From Diphasiastrum complanatum (taxonomy: Eukaryota; Streptophyta; Lycopodiopsida; Lycopodiales; Lycopodiaceae), in contig CM055111.1 in NCBI GenBank assembly GCA_029204225.1, positions 42,286,815 to 42,350,814 on the forward strand: a stretch of 64,000 bases of DNA, written 5' to 3'. The position numbers and the translations under genes are program-made. Below are positions 54,501 to 64,000 of the stretch, piece after piece (the first letter of the stretch is position 1; the number at the start of each line of letters is the position of its first letter). A model generated the notes under the pieces. The model had not been told where the DNA came from. It worked only from the letters and a program-made list of their open reading frames with translations, and did no database searches.

Positions 54501-55658
54501 GGCAGAATGCCCTTTAGACCACTATAGCTCCAGGCAAAACAGTCTTTATATTCCACCAACAAGGATCGTAGTCTCTTGAACTGCGTGGGTGTTAACTGCT
54601 CTCCCACATGCACTATCCTTTCTTCTTCTCCTGGTTCCGCAAGATTCATCGGTTGTGTTTGCGCAGGTCCCTCGAAGACTTGTTCCGCTGGTGCCTGACT
54701 TTGATCAGGTTCTCGTTGGGCTTGCGACATCATGATTACCACGTCGTCCAATGCATAATTCTTGAAAGTATCAGGCATCTCATGAACTAGAGCTCGTCGA
54801 GATTCATCTTTCGGCATATTGATCTTGGCCCAACTGGTCATTTTTTTTATTTTCTATCACCTGTGTAGAAGATGACGCTGTAATTGAGTCCAACTTGATT
54901 GACTTCAAAGAATCCAACACCTTCTTCTTGCTCTTTTTTATCATTTTGGTGGGTTTATTCTTGTTGTCTTTCTTTGGGACTGCTGTGACATTCATCTCAT
55001 GGTTGCGAATATCAACGTCTATTGTAGCTATTGCCTCTTCGGGTAGGTCACTCCATCGGATCACCTGGTTGTAGCGTTCCTTCAACTGATTCTTCTTATT
55101 CGCAGGTGCCTTGGGTGGTTCGATCCTTGAGACTTTCGTCATAACAGACCTTTGTGGTGGTTGAGTTGGTACCTTCTTGGTTCCGTAACGATCTGGGTCC
55201 ATGTGGTGTAGGACTTATTCATCAGTCAGCTCAATCTCTTTATTATAGGTTAGAGCATATTGCCAAGGGACTAGATCATCGTCCATTGGGTTCTCAATCG
55301 GCTCCGCTGACAGCCATGCTACGTTTATCATATTCACCCCAAATGTGATTGGTGTGTCCATAGTGTAACATTTGGGTGAAGATGTACTCGGTTCTAGATC
55401 TGATTCATATTGACATACTTGGCAGTCAATAGTTGCTAATGCATCCGTCCATCTCATGACATCCGTCTCTGAATGATAGTGACCTCCCTTGGCTGGCCTT
55501 GGGCGGTCAATCGTATGATCTATTGTGGATGATCCATCATCAGCTTTGGGTGCAATAGGTTTTACCGCCCATGTGGTTGGATCTACCTTTATAGCCTATT
55601 CTCTACGGTATGCAGATGGAGATTCAGGTATATCCATGACCACAAAAGTAATTATATA
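54501..55658 (-). pseudogene. linker between protease and RT of the gypsy element
   Basis: Broken minus-strand frames include WTDALATIDCQVCQYESD, matching WNEALATIDC of the copy at 38.2 kb, a lysine-rich part (KKDNKNKPTKMIKKSKKK), and LTPTQFKRLRSLLVEYKDCF and AWSYSGLKGI just before RT. No catalytic domain is present. Confidence 0.75.
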
Positions 55659-56400
55659 CTACATGTCTGCTATCCTTACGGGAATATCAGCAACTACACC
55701 TTTTGGTTTCACACAGGATTGATTTGCTAGCTTGATGGCAAATCTGGCTGGCTTCAATCCTTGTAATCCCCATTTTTCGTACAAAGTAGTGGAGATCAGA
55801 TTGACACCTGATCCTCCATCTACCACTGCCGCCTCGTCCTCGTATCTCTTGTGTTTGATTGGCAAAGTGATGTTGTGTTCCTCACTTTCCCATGCTGCTT
55901 CGATGTGGAGGACATTACTTGTTTCATCATAGCCCGCACAATATATGGGCTCAGGCGCTACTGGCTCCTCATCCGCTTTGGCCCATTCAGCTAAAAGGCT
56001 TTTTGCTTGTGGTGCCATCCGCAGTAGTTCTCCGAGGGGTAAACTAACGTGGCTTGACAACAAGAGTGTGAGCCTTTCAGTGAGTGGTTCCTCAGGCTCC
56101 ACCATGTGAAAAGATGGTTCATGTTGGTGCAACCGATCATTCTGATCAGTGCGCAGTGGTGAGTCAGTTTGCGGTTCCCGTTCGACGCCGATTGGAGGTT
56201 CTGTGGGATTGTTTCGTTCTTGCTCTTTTTTCTCCTCTTGTGCTTTTTGTACCCAGTGTCTTATTTCTGGTACTGTCTTCTCTCTTCCCTCACATTTGGA
56301 TATGGTGTTGAAGTTGAGGGTTGGTCGTCAGTGACCGATGGTGGTGGTGAGGGAGCCATTTCCTTCATCTTCTGTGCTCGCGTAACAACTAACACATGAG
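55659..56400 (-). pseudogene. gypsy aspartic protease
   Basis: A 157-codon minus-strand frame with EPIYCAGYDETSNVLHIEAA, AAVVDGGSGVNLISTTLYEK and VKPKGVVADIPVRI. The active-site motif DGGSG and its surroundings match the plus-strand copy at about 37813. The frame stops before the second half of the protease. Upstream of 56132 the frame is broken. Confidence 0.9.
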
Positions 56401-57200
56401 CGTGGTCGTGTTGACCTTTTGATGGCATCCCCGCTGGAATTGCTGATTGCTATATGGCAATGAGGTTAAGAGGTGCACTGGTTCCAGGTTTAAATGGACA
56501 ATTCTTGAAACAGTGTCCATAACTGCAAACCCGGAAGGAGGTTGTATATTGTCCTTTGTAGGGACATTATGCAATTCTGTGTCCCTCGCCGCACCCGTAG
56601 CAGTCGTAATTTCTTCCACCTTGACGTTGAGTTTGAGCTGCATAGGCCGAAACATATTCATTTATGACAGGATTCATAAATGGTTCATCTGGTCCGTACC
56701 ACTACTGCTGCTCAGGTTGAGGTGACATTTGCATTTCTTGTTCTGCTGCTATCAGGTTCACATGGGCCACTTGTTGATTAGCTGGCCCTGGTGGAGCAAG
56801 TAAGGCCATGCATTGTGGTTGATTGGGTGCACCGTACCTTGGGGCCACGTTAGGTGCCCCTTGATGATAAGGATAAGAAGTTTGATAAGGACTTCCCTTC
56901 TGTTGAACAACCCTTGGGTTAAACGGGCAAAATGCAGTATCGTGCGATGTTGCATTGCACAGATGGCAGAATCTATGTGTCAATCTCAGATTTTGCTTTA
57001 GGACTGGACACTCGTTTGTTGTATGGTTTTGCGTGCATACTGAACCCCATACATTTTCTCGTCGAGGATATTGCAGCTGGGTTGGTTCCGGTTGATGTGG
57101 AGTTACTGCTACAGTTCCTTGTAAAGCCTTCAGTTTCTGGTCAAACTGCACCGTAAGTTGCTCCATCTACTGTTCTATTCAACGGCGATGTTGTACTGTG
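56401..57200 (-). pseudogene. gypsy gag C-terminal zinc-knuckle region
   Basis: The 154-codon frame at 56702-57166 contains VWGSVCTQNHTTNECP, a knuckle with the first Cys changed to Gly, and CHLCNATSHDTAFC. Further knuckle remnants with GYGHCFKNCP are in a shifted frame near 56490-56530. The Pro/Gln-rich linker resembles that of the copy at 36.6-37.1 kb. Confidence 0.85.
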
Positions 57201-58301
57201 TACACTCCCTGTACGACTCTGATACCAACTTAGAATTTGCTTTGCACAGGAACACAGATCATGCTAAACAGTAACACAGACATAAAACACTCTACACAGC
57301 AAGCTCACATAGCAATTGTATTTCTCAAAATGAAATTACACTATACATATAGTTGTTCACTCAGGCAATCCATGCATGACCCAGGTTGCCGTTGGCGGGA
57401 TGTGTGTCCCGTCGACTTGCCTTGTGGTGAGGCCAACTGATCCTTATCCACTGATAGGACCCATAGTACAGTAACACAGTGATTCTACTTTAATTCTAAC
57501 TTTGATATCCTATTTTTGAATGCTATATTTATTCTATGTTTGTAATTTTGTCATTTGCTCCAACAACAGTTCTGTGGATAGAGCGGATGCGTTTGATGAT
57601 GATGATGTGATCAAGGGAGTAGGAGTGTGGGTGGAAGGATATTCGTTGTCAGATCCCTCATCCTCTTCCCTGATGACATCTTCCATAGCTTCTTGCAGAG
57701 TAGCGTATTGCTCCCGTCGTTTCAGTTCTTTTCTGGTGCTTCGTGGTAATTCGGCTAGGAACCACATAATCACCGCATGATCAGGAGTCAGGGCTGCACT
57801 GCACTCGGATCGTAGATGTTTGAACTATTCAATATAGTTCTAGACCCTTTCTCGTTTTCCCATCTTGACTTTGCTTAGCAGGAGAAACGGGTCTTCTAGG
57901 AACTTTCTTGGTTTAAAGCACGTAATGAGATCCGCTTTAACCGCTTCCCAGGTGGATTTCTCTTCCTCTGACAGGTTGAAAAACCAAACTTGAGCCACTG
58001 CAAGTAAGGACATAGGGAATAGCATCAGCTTCTCTGCAGGTGTCCGTTCGCCATAGATTTCACAAGCTTGCTCGTAGATCTGGAGGAATCGGATGGGATC
58101 TGATGATTCATCGTATTTTGGTATCTCCATCCGTGGTGCTCTCTGAACTGCATGCAAGGGTGCGACAGGTATAGATTGGCCCAATGGATCCATTGGTGTT
58201 GGTTCCGGTTCTGCCTCTTGTTGCACAGTTGCTAATCTGGGAAAATGTGGTGCCTGATTTGCTATCCTTTGTGCTATTGATCGTCCCAATCTTAGATTCA
58301 T
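57201..58301 (-). pseudogene. gypsy gag core
   Basis: The minus strand starts MNLRLGRSIAQRIANQ at 58301 and runs through APRMEIPKYDESSDPIRFLQ, YEQACEIYGERTPAEKLMLF and CFKPRKFLEDPFLLLSKVKM. A stop follows at about 57840. It then continues in another frame as IMWFLAELPRSTRKELKRRE and EAMEDVIREEDEGSDNEYPS to 57534. 57201-57530 is a degenerate spacer. It is the third copy of the gag family seen at 373 and 35890, and the only one linked to RT. Confidence 0.92.
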
Positions 58302-58667
58302 CCGATGGTGGGTTCCAAAGTGATTGGATCTTGCTTATACAATAGGATGCAGTCTGGATCTTCAAGGATCTGATCGATCTGATCAGCCGGAATGAATTTT
58401 AGGCCTTTTACGGTGGTTTTTCCTTGATAACTTTTTACTCCTTGCACTGATTGATTTGAGATTTTGACAGTAGCTGGATTTGGGTTATCTTGTGCGAGAG
58501 TTGGCTGTGTGAGGGTTCTTTAGCTGTTTTTGCAGGAAAAAGAAAAACATTCACTATTGACAAACAATAAACATGGAAATAGAAAGCAAGAGAAATCACA
58601 ACCAAAAGCAATAGCAAGTAGTGAATAGCAAATGAGGATGCTTCTCTTCCAAAAATGGTAGAGTTTT
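58302..58667. other. gypsy leader or spacer, nothing recognised
   Basis: It lies between the gag start and a copia LTR fragment. No LTR end or primer site for the gypsy element was found. Confidence 0.4.
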
Positions 58668-58848
58668 CTCCTTAAGCAATATCATTCATTCACCATAAGC
58701 AATCACGAGAAGGAGGAAGAAGAACACACACCATCACACATACTCACTAAATGTAAAGTGTACAATAAACCCTGATAGAGAGAGAGAAACCTAGGAGTTG
58801 ACTAATTGACTAGCCTACAACTAATTATAGTTCGTAACAGTAAAGTAC
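58668..58848 (-). repeat. 3' LTR fragment
   Basis: It matches 61190-61375 (ACCATAAGCAATCAC, ACATACTCACT, AACCTAGGAGT). The start of the LTR on the minus strand is missing. Confidence 0.88.
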
Positions 58849-59427
58849 ATTACCCATCAACTGCCTATACAAATAAGCATCCACTTTATCAGATTCATCA
58901 TATGCAGTAAGCTTCGTGTTGACATCCATAGGTGTGCTCAAAGGCTTACAATCTTGCATATCTAACTTCCATTTGCTGGATCTTCCAACCATAGAAAGCA
59001 AAAATAGCAATGATATAACGTATAGTTACATCTTAGCTACGGGTGCGAAGGTTTCCTCAGAATCAATACCTTCCTATTGCTCGCAACCAACCGTGCTTTG
59101 TATTAAGTTGCCCATCCGTTCCATATTTGATCTTATAAATCCATTAGGCGTCTTACCATTTGGTGGTAGCTCAACCAAGTTCCACGTTCTATTTTTTGAT
59201 ATGGCTTTCATAAAAGTTTTTGGTTCTTGAGCCTTGAGCTCAGAACCCATTAGGGCTAGATTCATCTCTAATCTTGTAGGAGATTTTCGATTTCTACTTG
59301 ACCCTCTAAGCTCTCTCTTCTCGCTAGATTCGGGAGTATCTCCCTTCTTTGCCTCACTTGTGACTTTCTTGGGAACTTCAGCATCAGGCTTGCCTTTGTC
59401 TATTTGATCTTCCACATCAAAATCCAC
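58849..59427 (-). pseudogene. copia RT pieces
   Basis: 59427-59074 reads a charged linker and TRLEMNLALMGSELKAQEPK, MKAISKNRTWNLVELPPNGK, the start of RT. After a deletion, 59010-58849 reads KLDMQDCKPLSTPMDVNTKL and DKVDAYLYRQLMGNVLY, from the end of RT. The catalytic part is missing. Confidence 0.88.
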
Positions 59428-59925
59428 TTCCTTCTTGACCTGTACTTTGCTTTCTCATCAAAAGGTTTAGTGATTGCTTCAGTTTGTTCACCTTGACCCA
59501 TCTCGTCAAATGTTGCATCCCTAGAAATCACAAGCTTATGTTCATTTGTGTCATACATTTTGTATGCCTTGGCCTTCTCATCATATTTTAGAAAAATACA
59601 TCTAATAGCTTTTGCATCCAATTTCCGTCATCTCTCATCAAGAATATGAGCCTAAGCATCACAACCAAATACTCTCAAATGAGAAATATTAGGTTTCTTT
59701 CTAGTAAAAGCTTCATGAGGTGTCTTACCTTCCACAAATTTTGTAGGATGTGCGTAGTTGTGCTACAAGCTTCTGCCCAAAAGGCGTTTGGAAAACCCTT
59801 GCTTTTGAGCATCACCCTTGCCATCTCAACAATGGATCCGTTCTTTCATTCTACAAATCCGCCACCACGTCCTCTGACTGCAAGAGCTTGATCAAATCCC
59901 CTGTTGCAAACTCAAGTTCTCTTGA
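59428..59925 (-). pseudogene. copia integrase, C-terminal part
   Basis: The minus strand reads SIVEMARVMLKSKGFPNAFW, KTPHEAFTRKKPNISHLRVF, DAKAIRCIFLKYDEKAKAYK and MYDTNEHKLVISRDATFDE in changing frames. The catalytic Asp residues of the core are deleted. Confidence 0.88.
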
Positions 59926-60448
59926 CGTTATTCTTCCTGCAAATGCAATCCACCTAACTCTTCCTCGGTTGGAAGATTCTCTTGTGTAACTATACTCCTC
60001 ACAAACATCTGATGTGACTCACTCAAACTGTTCAATGTCAATTGCACAATCTCATGATCCTAAACTCGCTCTCCAACGACGACTAATTGATCACGAATGT
60101 CCTTTACCTTTAATAGGTGATCGGGTTGCACCATCATCCATTCGTAGTGTGTGTAGCTTCGTCTTCAGAAATAACACTCGAGATGTGTTTGTGGTTTCAA
60201 ACAATGCCTTCAATGTATCCCAAGTTTCTTTTGGTCCTTCCGAATCCAAAATGTAGGGAATAATCATCATCTCTAATTGATAAGTTGATGACATTCTGTG
60301 CTTTCCGGTTTCTCCTATCAAATGCCCGTTGATCTTCTTCAATTAACGACCTTGTCTCTTCACCTGTCACGATCTCCCATAGCTTCTTTTCCATCAAAAT
60401 GTTCTTCAATTTGAAATTCCAAACTACGTAGTTGCCGACTCCTTCCAA
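59926..60448 (-). pseudogene. copia gag (UBN2 type)
   Basis: From 60448: MEGVGNYVVWNFKLKNILME, KKLWEIVTGEE and RRNRKAQNVINLSIRDDD. In the next frame come GPKETWDTLKALFETTNTSR and LKTKLHTLRMDDGA. Further on, with stops, IRDQLVVVGERV, LTLNSLSESHQMFVRSIVTQ and NLPTEEELGGLHLQE follow. It is a nearly complete gag core with at least three frame breaks and no zinc knuckle. Confidence 0.9.
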
Positions 60449-61165
60449 TTTGCTTGACTCGGACGCTCTCGCTTAGAGTTGCCATCATGGCATAAATGAG
60501 TCCGGATCGCAAAAATGACTCAATATGAGCACACGATTTGTCTCCAAATTTATCACACCACAGAACCGTATATCCTTGGTTGTACACCTGATATCGATTC
60601 AACGCGCACATGTACGACTCCTAGTCCTTGACTTGGCTATTCGCGCGTTGATTCGATATGTACGGACACATGCAATATTGATTCAATGCGCAGATGTACG
60701 ACCTCTCGGGATCTTTTTGGGCTTTCGCATGTTGAATCGATATTAGTACGGATGAAGATGAAAACTAGGGAGAATATTTGAATTTTCAAAGGGAATATTC
60801 TAGATTCCCCACTTCGGCGCAACTAAGTCAAAGTGTGTGATCGTTAAAAAAAAAAAAATCAGTAATGTGAAAAGTATGAGGCCTTAGATTCGATCCAAAG
60901 ACTTGACACAAAACTAGGAAGTATAGTAAAAAGAAAATCTCCCAACAGATTTTCAATCTGTCTAATGCTACCCTAACCTTTCTGATGTCCGGGACTGTGT
61001 CTCCATTCCCCACTGATGATTCTGATGCTTCAGTACCTGCAAAATAGCAAAAGTATATTTTTCCAGGCTTTTGCCGCTCCAAACTTTCACCTCCTGTGAA
61101 GGACTTTGTCATTTCATTGAGGAGCCTGTGACAAGCTGTATCCACTGATCAGACACGCAAGACTA
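60449..61165 (-). other. copia leader region
   Basis: It lies between primer site and gag. GATTCAACGCGCACATGTACGAC-like words recur at about 60596, 60652 and 60680. No gene is seen; the frame at 60828-61145 has no known motif. Confidence 0.5.
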
Positions 61166-61181
61166 TCGGGATTTGATACCA
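61166..61181 (-). promoter_or_regulatory. primer binding site, tRNA-iMet type
   Basis: On the minus strand TGGTATCAAATCCCG directly follows the LTR end. Confidence 0.85.
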
Positions 61182-61422
61182 TGTCAATAATCAGATAAGC
61201 AATATCAATCATTTACCATAAGCAATCACCACAAGGAAGAAGAAGAACACACACATCACACATACTCACTGAATGTAAAGTGTACATTAAATCTTGATAG
61301 AGAGAGAGAAACCTAGGAGTAAACTAATTGACTAGCCTACAACTAATTGCAGCTGGCAACAGTTGTCAATAGTAAAATACATCGTAAACAATAACAATGA
61401 AGTTTATCATTGATTTCTAACA
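61182..61422 (-). repeat. 5' LTR (241 bp)
   Basis: On the minus strand it begins TGTTAGAAATCAATG and ends TTATTGACA. It is short for a copia LTR, but primer site and start motif fix both ends. Confidence 0.88.
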
Positions 61423-63564
61423 CACCTATCATGAATGTTGCAACAAGGAGAATGAGAAGAGAAGAGAGACTAGAGATGAAGGAGCATGGAAGCCACTCTT
61501 CCTATGCGCAAATCCGCCTGGCATATTTAGCTCCTTCGTAGCTCGTCGATGGTGGCAAAAACTTGCCCCTACACCATAGCTTCCTACGACAAAGTGACAT
61601 GCCATGCTGAAGATGCAACCTACGATGAATCTAAACAAAAAAAAGGAGATACTACACATGACTAGCAGTCTAGGCATCATACATGACTAATAGAGAAGCA
61701 AGCATTAAGCATAAAACAAACACACTCACCTCACAACTCTCTCTATCTCTTACAAACATTCACAAAACACAAAAGGAGGGAACTCAACTCTTTGATTGAA
61801 CAAATGAAGTTGGAGAACATGAAATACAAAGGATTTGACTCTTATATAGTTGGGTCCAAAAAAGTTGAAGTGGCATTTTCTTATTGGCTCATTTCTAAAA
61901 CTTGAGAGTCTAAGTTAACTTGCTTTTGTTTATTTTGCAAGTACCTGACTTTACAATGGTTTTGCAATTCCTACTCGAGCCATGCCACATAAATTCTCCT
62001 AATGTGCTTTGAGGCACTTAAGCAAAATTAGCTGCTTATTCTTTCTAATGCTTTGAGGCATATTTGTAGCTAATGGAACTTAGTGCATGACAAGTGCGCC
62101 GTTATGCGATGTCTGACTTTTATTCGATTACATAACTTTACAAAATTGAGGATGCGCGACCCCTCAATATTTATTTACATGCTTTGTGCGTTGGGCATTG
62201 CATGGTACTATAAATGGCCAACAACATGTTTGTAGTAAAAGTGTGGAAAAAGCCACTTCTCTAAGTTGGGGCTTATATCACCAATCCTCCATGATTGAAC
62301 ACTCCATAGACTCACCATCAGCAGGGCGACCCTATTGTAGGCATTTGCAAATTCAATAAAAAACATAGCAAGATCGGTGCAAAATGTGTGAAGGAGGGCG
62401 CAACCGCCATAGCTAGTAGAGGAGAGAGAGAGCCTAATGCAAACAAGTCGCTCGCAGCGAATCGCGCTGGAACCGTAGTGCACCGAGGGGTCTAGAGGGC
62501 GGAAGAACAACTACGGGCACACGGAATTCATGTGGGCCATCAGATAAGGTCCCAAATAAGTGAATGTTAAGCAAATTGATGGCTGAGATGGAGTGTTCCT
62601 GAATGAATGGATGAGATGCATTTGAAGGGACCCAATGTCATATGAAGAACAAAGTGAGCTTCAACTTCATTAAAAATTTTCACCTTGAAAGGGACCCAAG
62701 ATTGTGAAATTCACGTAGGGTGAAGTTTCTTCACCAAGAAAAAACAATTCAAAAACTCAACAGGGCCTATTTTACTTGTTTTAAGTTCGTTTCAAACCAA
62801 ATGAAAATGAAGGGCACTTGGACCGTATCTACAAGTAATGTACCACAAAAACAGAGTGTTAACTACGGATAAAGTGCTAAGTGGATGCCAAAAGCGATTT
62901 TACCCCCTTTTGGGAGAATCGAGGTAGGAGCGTGTGCCTAAAGGCATTTTGGAAACGAAAACCGTCTTGGTTTCTGATTTGGTAATAAAACGGCGGGTGG
63001 CCTGGTAAGCTAAAAAGTGCAAGTCTTTATTTGAAATTTTGACATTGCTATTGGCTTCGACATACTTCTTTTACCTTACATGTGTAGTTTTAGGCATTTT
63101 GGAAATGGCCAACATGGGAGAGTCCATTTTGAGTGAAAATAGCAAATTGGACGAGATTTTTAACTTTGCAATGTGGAAGTTCATAATGAAGCTCAACGGG
63201 TGAGAGGATTTGAAAGTTTTTTCGAAACCCGTTCTCTTAGAAAAAACGGGTCACCTATTCTCTTAGTTGGAAAGACAACGTAGGGTGATGCAGAGCCCGA
63301 GTGAGAGAGTGAGCATGGAAAGAGCCCCTTAACCCTCTCTCATCGTAAAGCCTAAAGCCACCAAACTAGCCGGTTCTCATTAGGTAGTACACCACATATG
63401 CACTTGCAGTGCATCTGCTGGCACTGGTCCCACACCATCCAAGGGGAGACAAATTTTTTTCTCCCTTAGCCCCCCAACCCTAAACCATTGGATGGAGTGG
63501 GGCCAGCACTGCAAGTGCCCGCGGGTGCAAACTAGCCCATGAGGATTCTTTCAAAATGTAAGAA

Positions 63565-63612
<48 letters not shown>

Positions 63613-64000
63613 ACTAAAGAGAGATTAGTTGATAGTAATGGATACCTGCTGAATATTATGCCCATTTTCAGACAAATTAAAAAGTAGAAAATGTATGCGT
63701 TTTTTTCAAAGGCAGATTTTGCTTTTTCTTTTTCTGCCTGTCTGTGCCCGTCCATACAGCTGCCACATGGTGCATTTTCAATGGTCAGTCAAAGTCAAAC
63801 TGCCCATTATGCTTCATAATGGGCATGTGAAAAAATCCCAAGTATCCATTACGCAATGGAAGGCGCTCGGGCACAGGCCATTCTCGGTTGGCTTTCCAAA
63901 AAAGTCTAAGTTTGGCCCCTCTGGGCGTCGCCCAAATTTTTTTGAAAATCCTTACCGGGCAAAATAGCCTGTCCGACTCCTTCCATAATAGGAAAGTGAT
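61423..64000. other. right end of the window, no gene seen
   Basis: No domain is recognised on either strand. The minus-strand frames at 61429-61680 and 62208-62510 look random. Only a (AG)20 microsatellite (63569-63608) stands out. Confidence 0.4.
63569..63608. repeat. (AG)20 microsatellite
   Basis: Uninterrupted AG dinucleotides followed by GGTAACT. Confidence 0.95.

Larger units (their letters stand above)
58668..61422 (-). mobile_element. copia LTR element with large deletions
   Basis: On the minus strand: a 5' LTR (61182-61422), a tRNA-iMet-type primer site, a leader, gag, then after a deletion the integrase C-terminal part and two RT pieces, and a truncated 3' LTR (58668-58848) that abuts RT directly. 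Zinc knuckle, protease, most of integrase, RNase H and polypurine tract are gone. It is not functional. Confidence 0.88.

Noticed and set aside
62208-62510. 100-codon minus-strand frame near the right end
   Set aside because: It has no conserved motif and overlaps no retroelement or exon signature.

Overview
The window is a stretch of nuclear plant DNA: AT-rich, full of simple repeats and packed with degenerate Ty1/copia and Ty3/gypsy LTR retrotransposons. No species can be named from the sequence. The plant assignment rests on the retroelement types (tRNA-iMet primer sites, 5-bp target duplications, UBN2-type copia gags) and on a split nuclear gene for a protein that looks plastid-targeted. 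Almost every longer open reading frame is a retroelement remnant with stops, frameshifts or internal deletions.

The one convincing host gene is on the minus strand, from about 42.67 kb (perhaps 44.3 kb) down to 21.88 kb. Five coding exons (42645-42367, 42155-42021, 32851-32795, 23899-23765, 21943-21878) join in phase 0 into a 223-residue protein. It has an N-terminal extension resembling a chloroplast transit peptide, followed by a DUF3067-type domain known from cyanobacteria and plastid-bearing eukaryotes. Two of its introns are about 9 kb each and loaded with transposons. One intron uses a GC donor, and another donor lies inside a microsatellite.

Layout. 0-4 kb: gypsy gag remnant joined to a copia gag-integrase remnant, then a 184-bp (AG)n tract. 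4-9.9 kb: scattered gypsy RT/integrase and copia integrase fragments. 9.9-14.4 kb: a CACTA-like remnant split by a copia-type element (10023-14178, TSD TAAAT) that lacks RT. 15.3-20.5 kb: a copia element whose 3' LTR contains a captured piece of gag/protease. 21.9-42.7 kb: the DUF3067 gene. Intron 4 holds a copia element that was itself hit by two insertions with 8-bp target duplications, one of which contains another copia fragment. Intron 3 holds a gypsy LTR-gag-protease segment and a reverse-oriented gypsy RNase H-integrase remnant. 45.6-51.9 kb: a copia RT gene split by a 5.3-kb non-autonomous LTR element in the opposite orientation, which carries a duplicated coding module of unknown family. 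52-53.5 kb: a 134-bp tandem repeat and strong hairpins. 53.5-58.3 kb: a gypsy gag-protease-RT region on the minus strand whose RT is fused in frame to a copia RNase H. 58.7-61.4 kb: a deleted copia element on the minus strand. 61.4-64 kb: nothing recognised except a microsatellite.

The parts do not form a pathway. The biology is one small, probably plastid-protein gene kept readable by splicing across heavily nested transposon insertions, surrounded by recombinant and non-autonomous retroelements.
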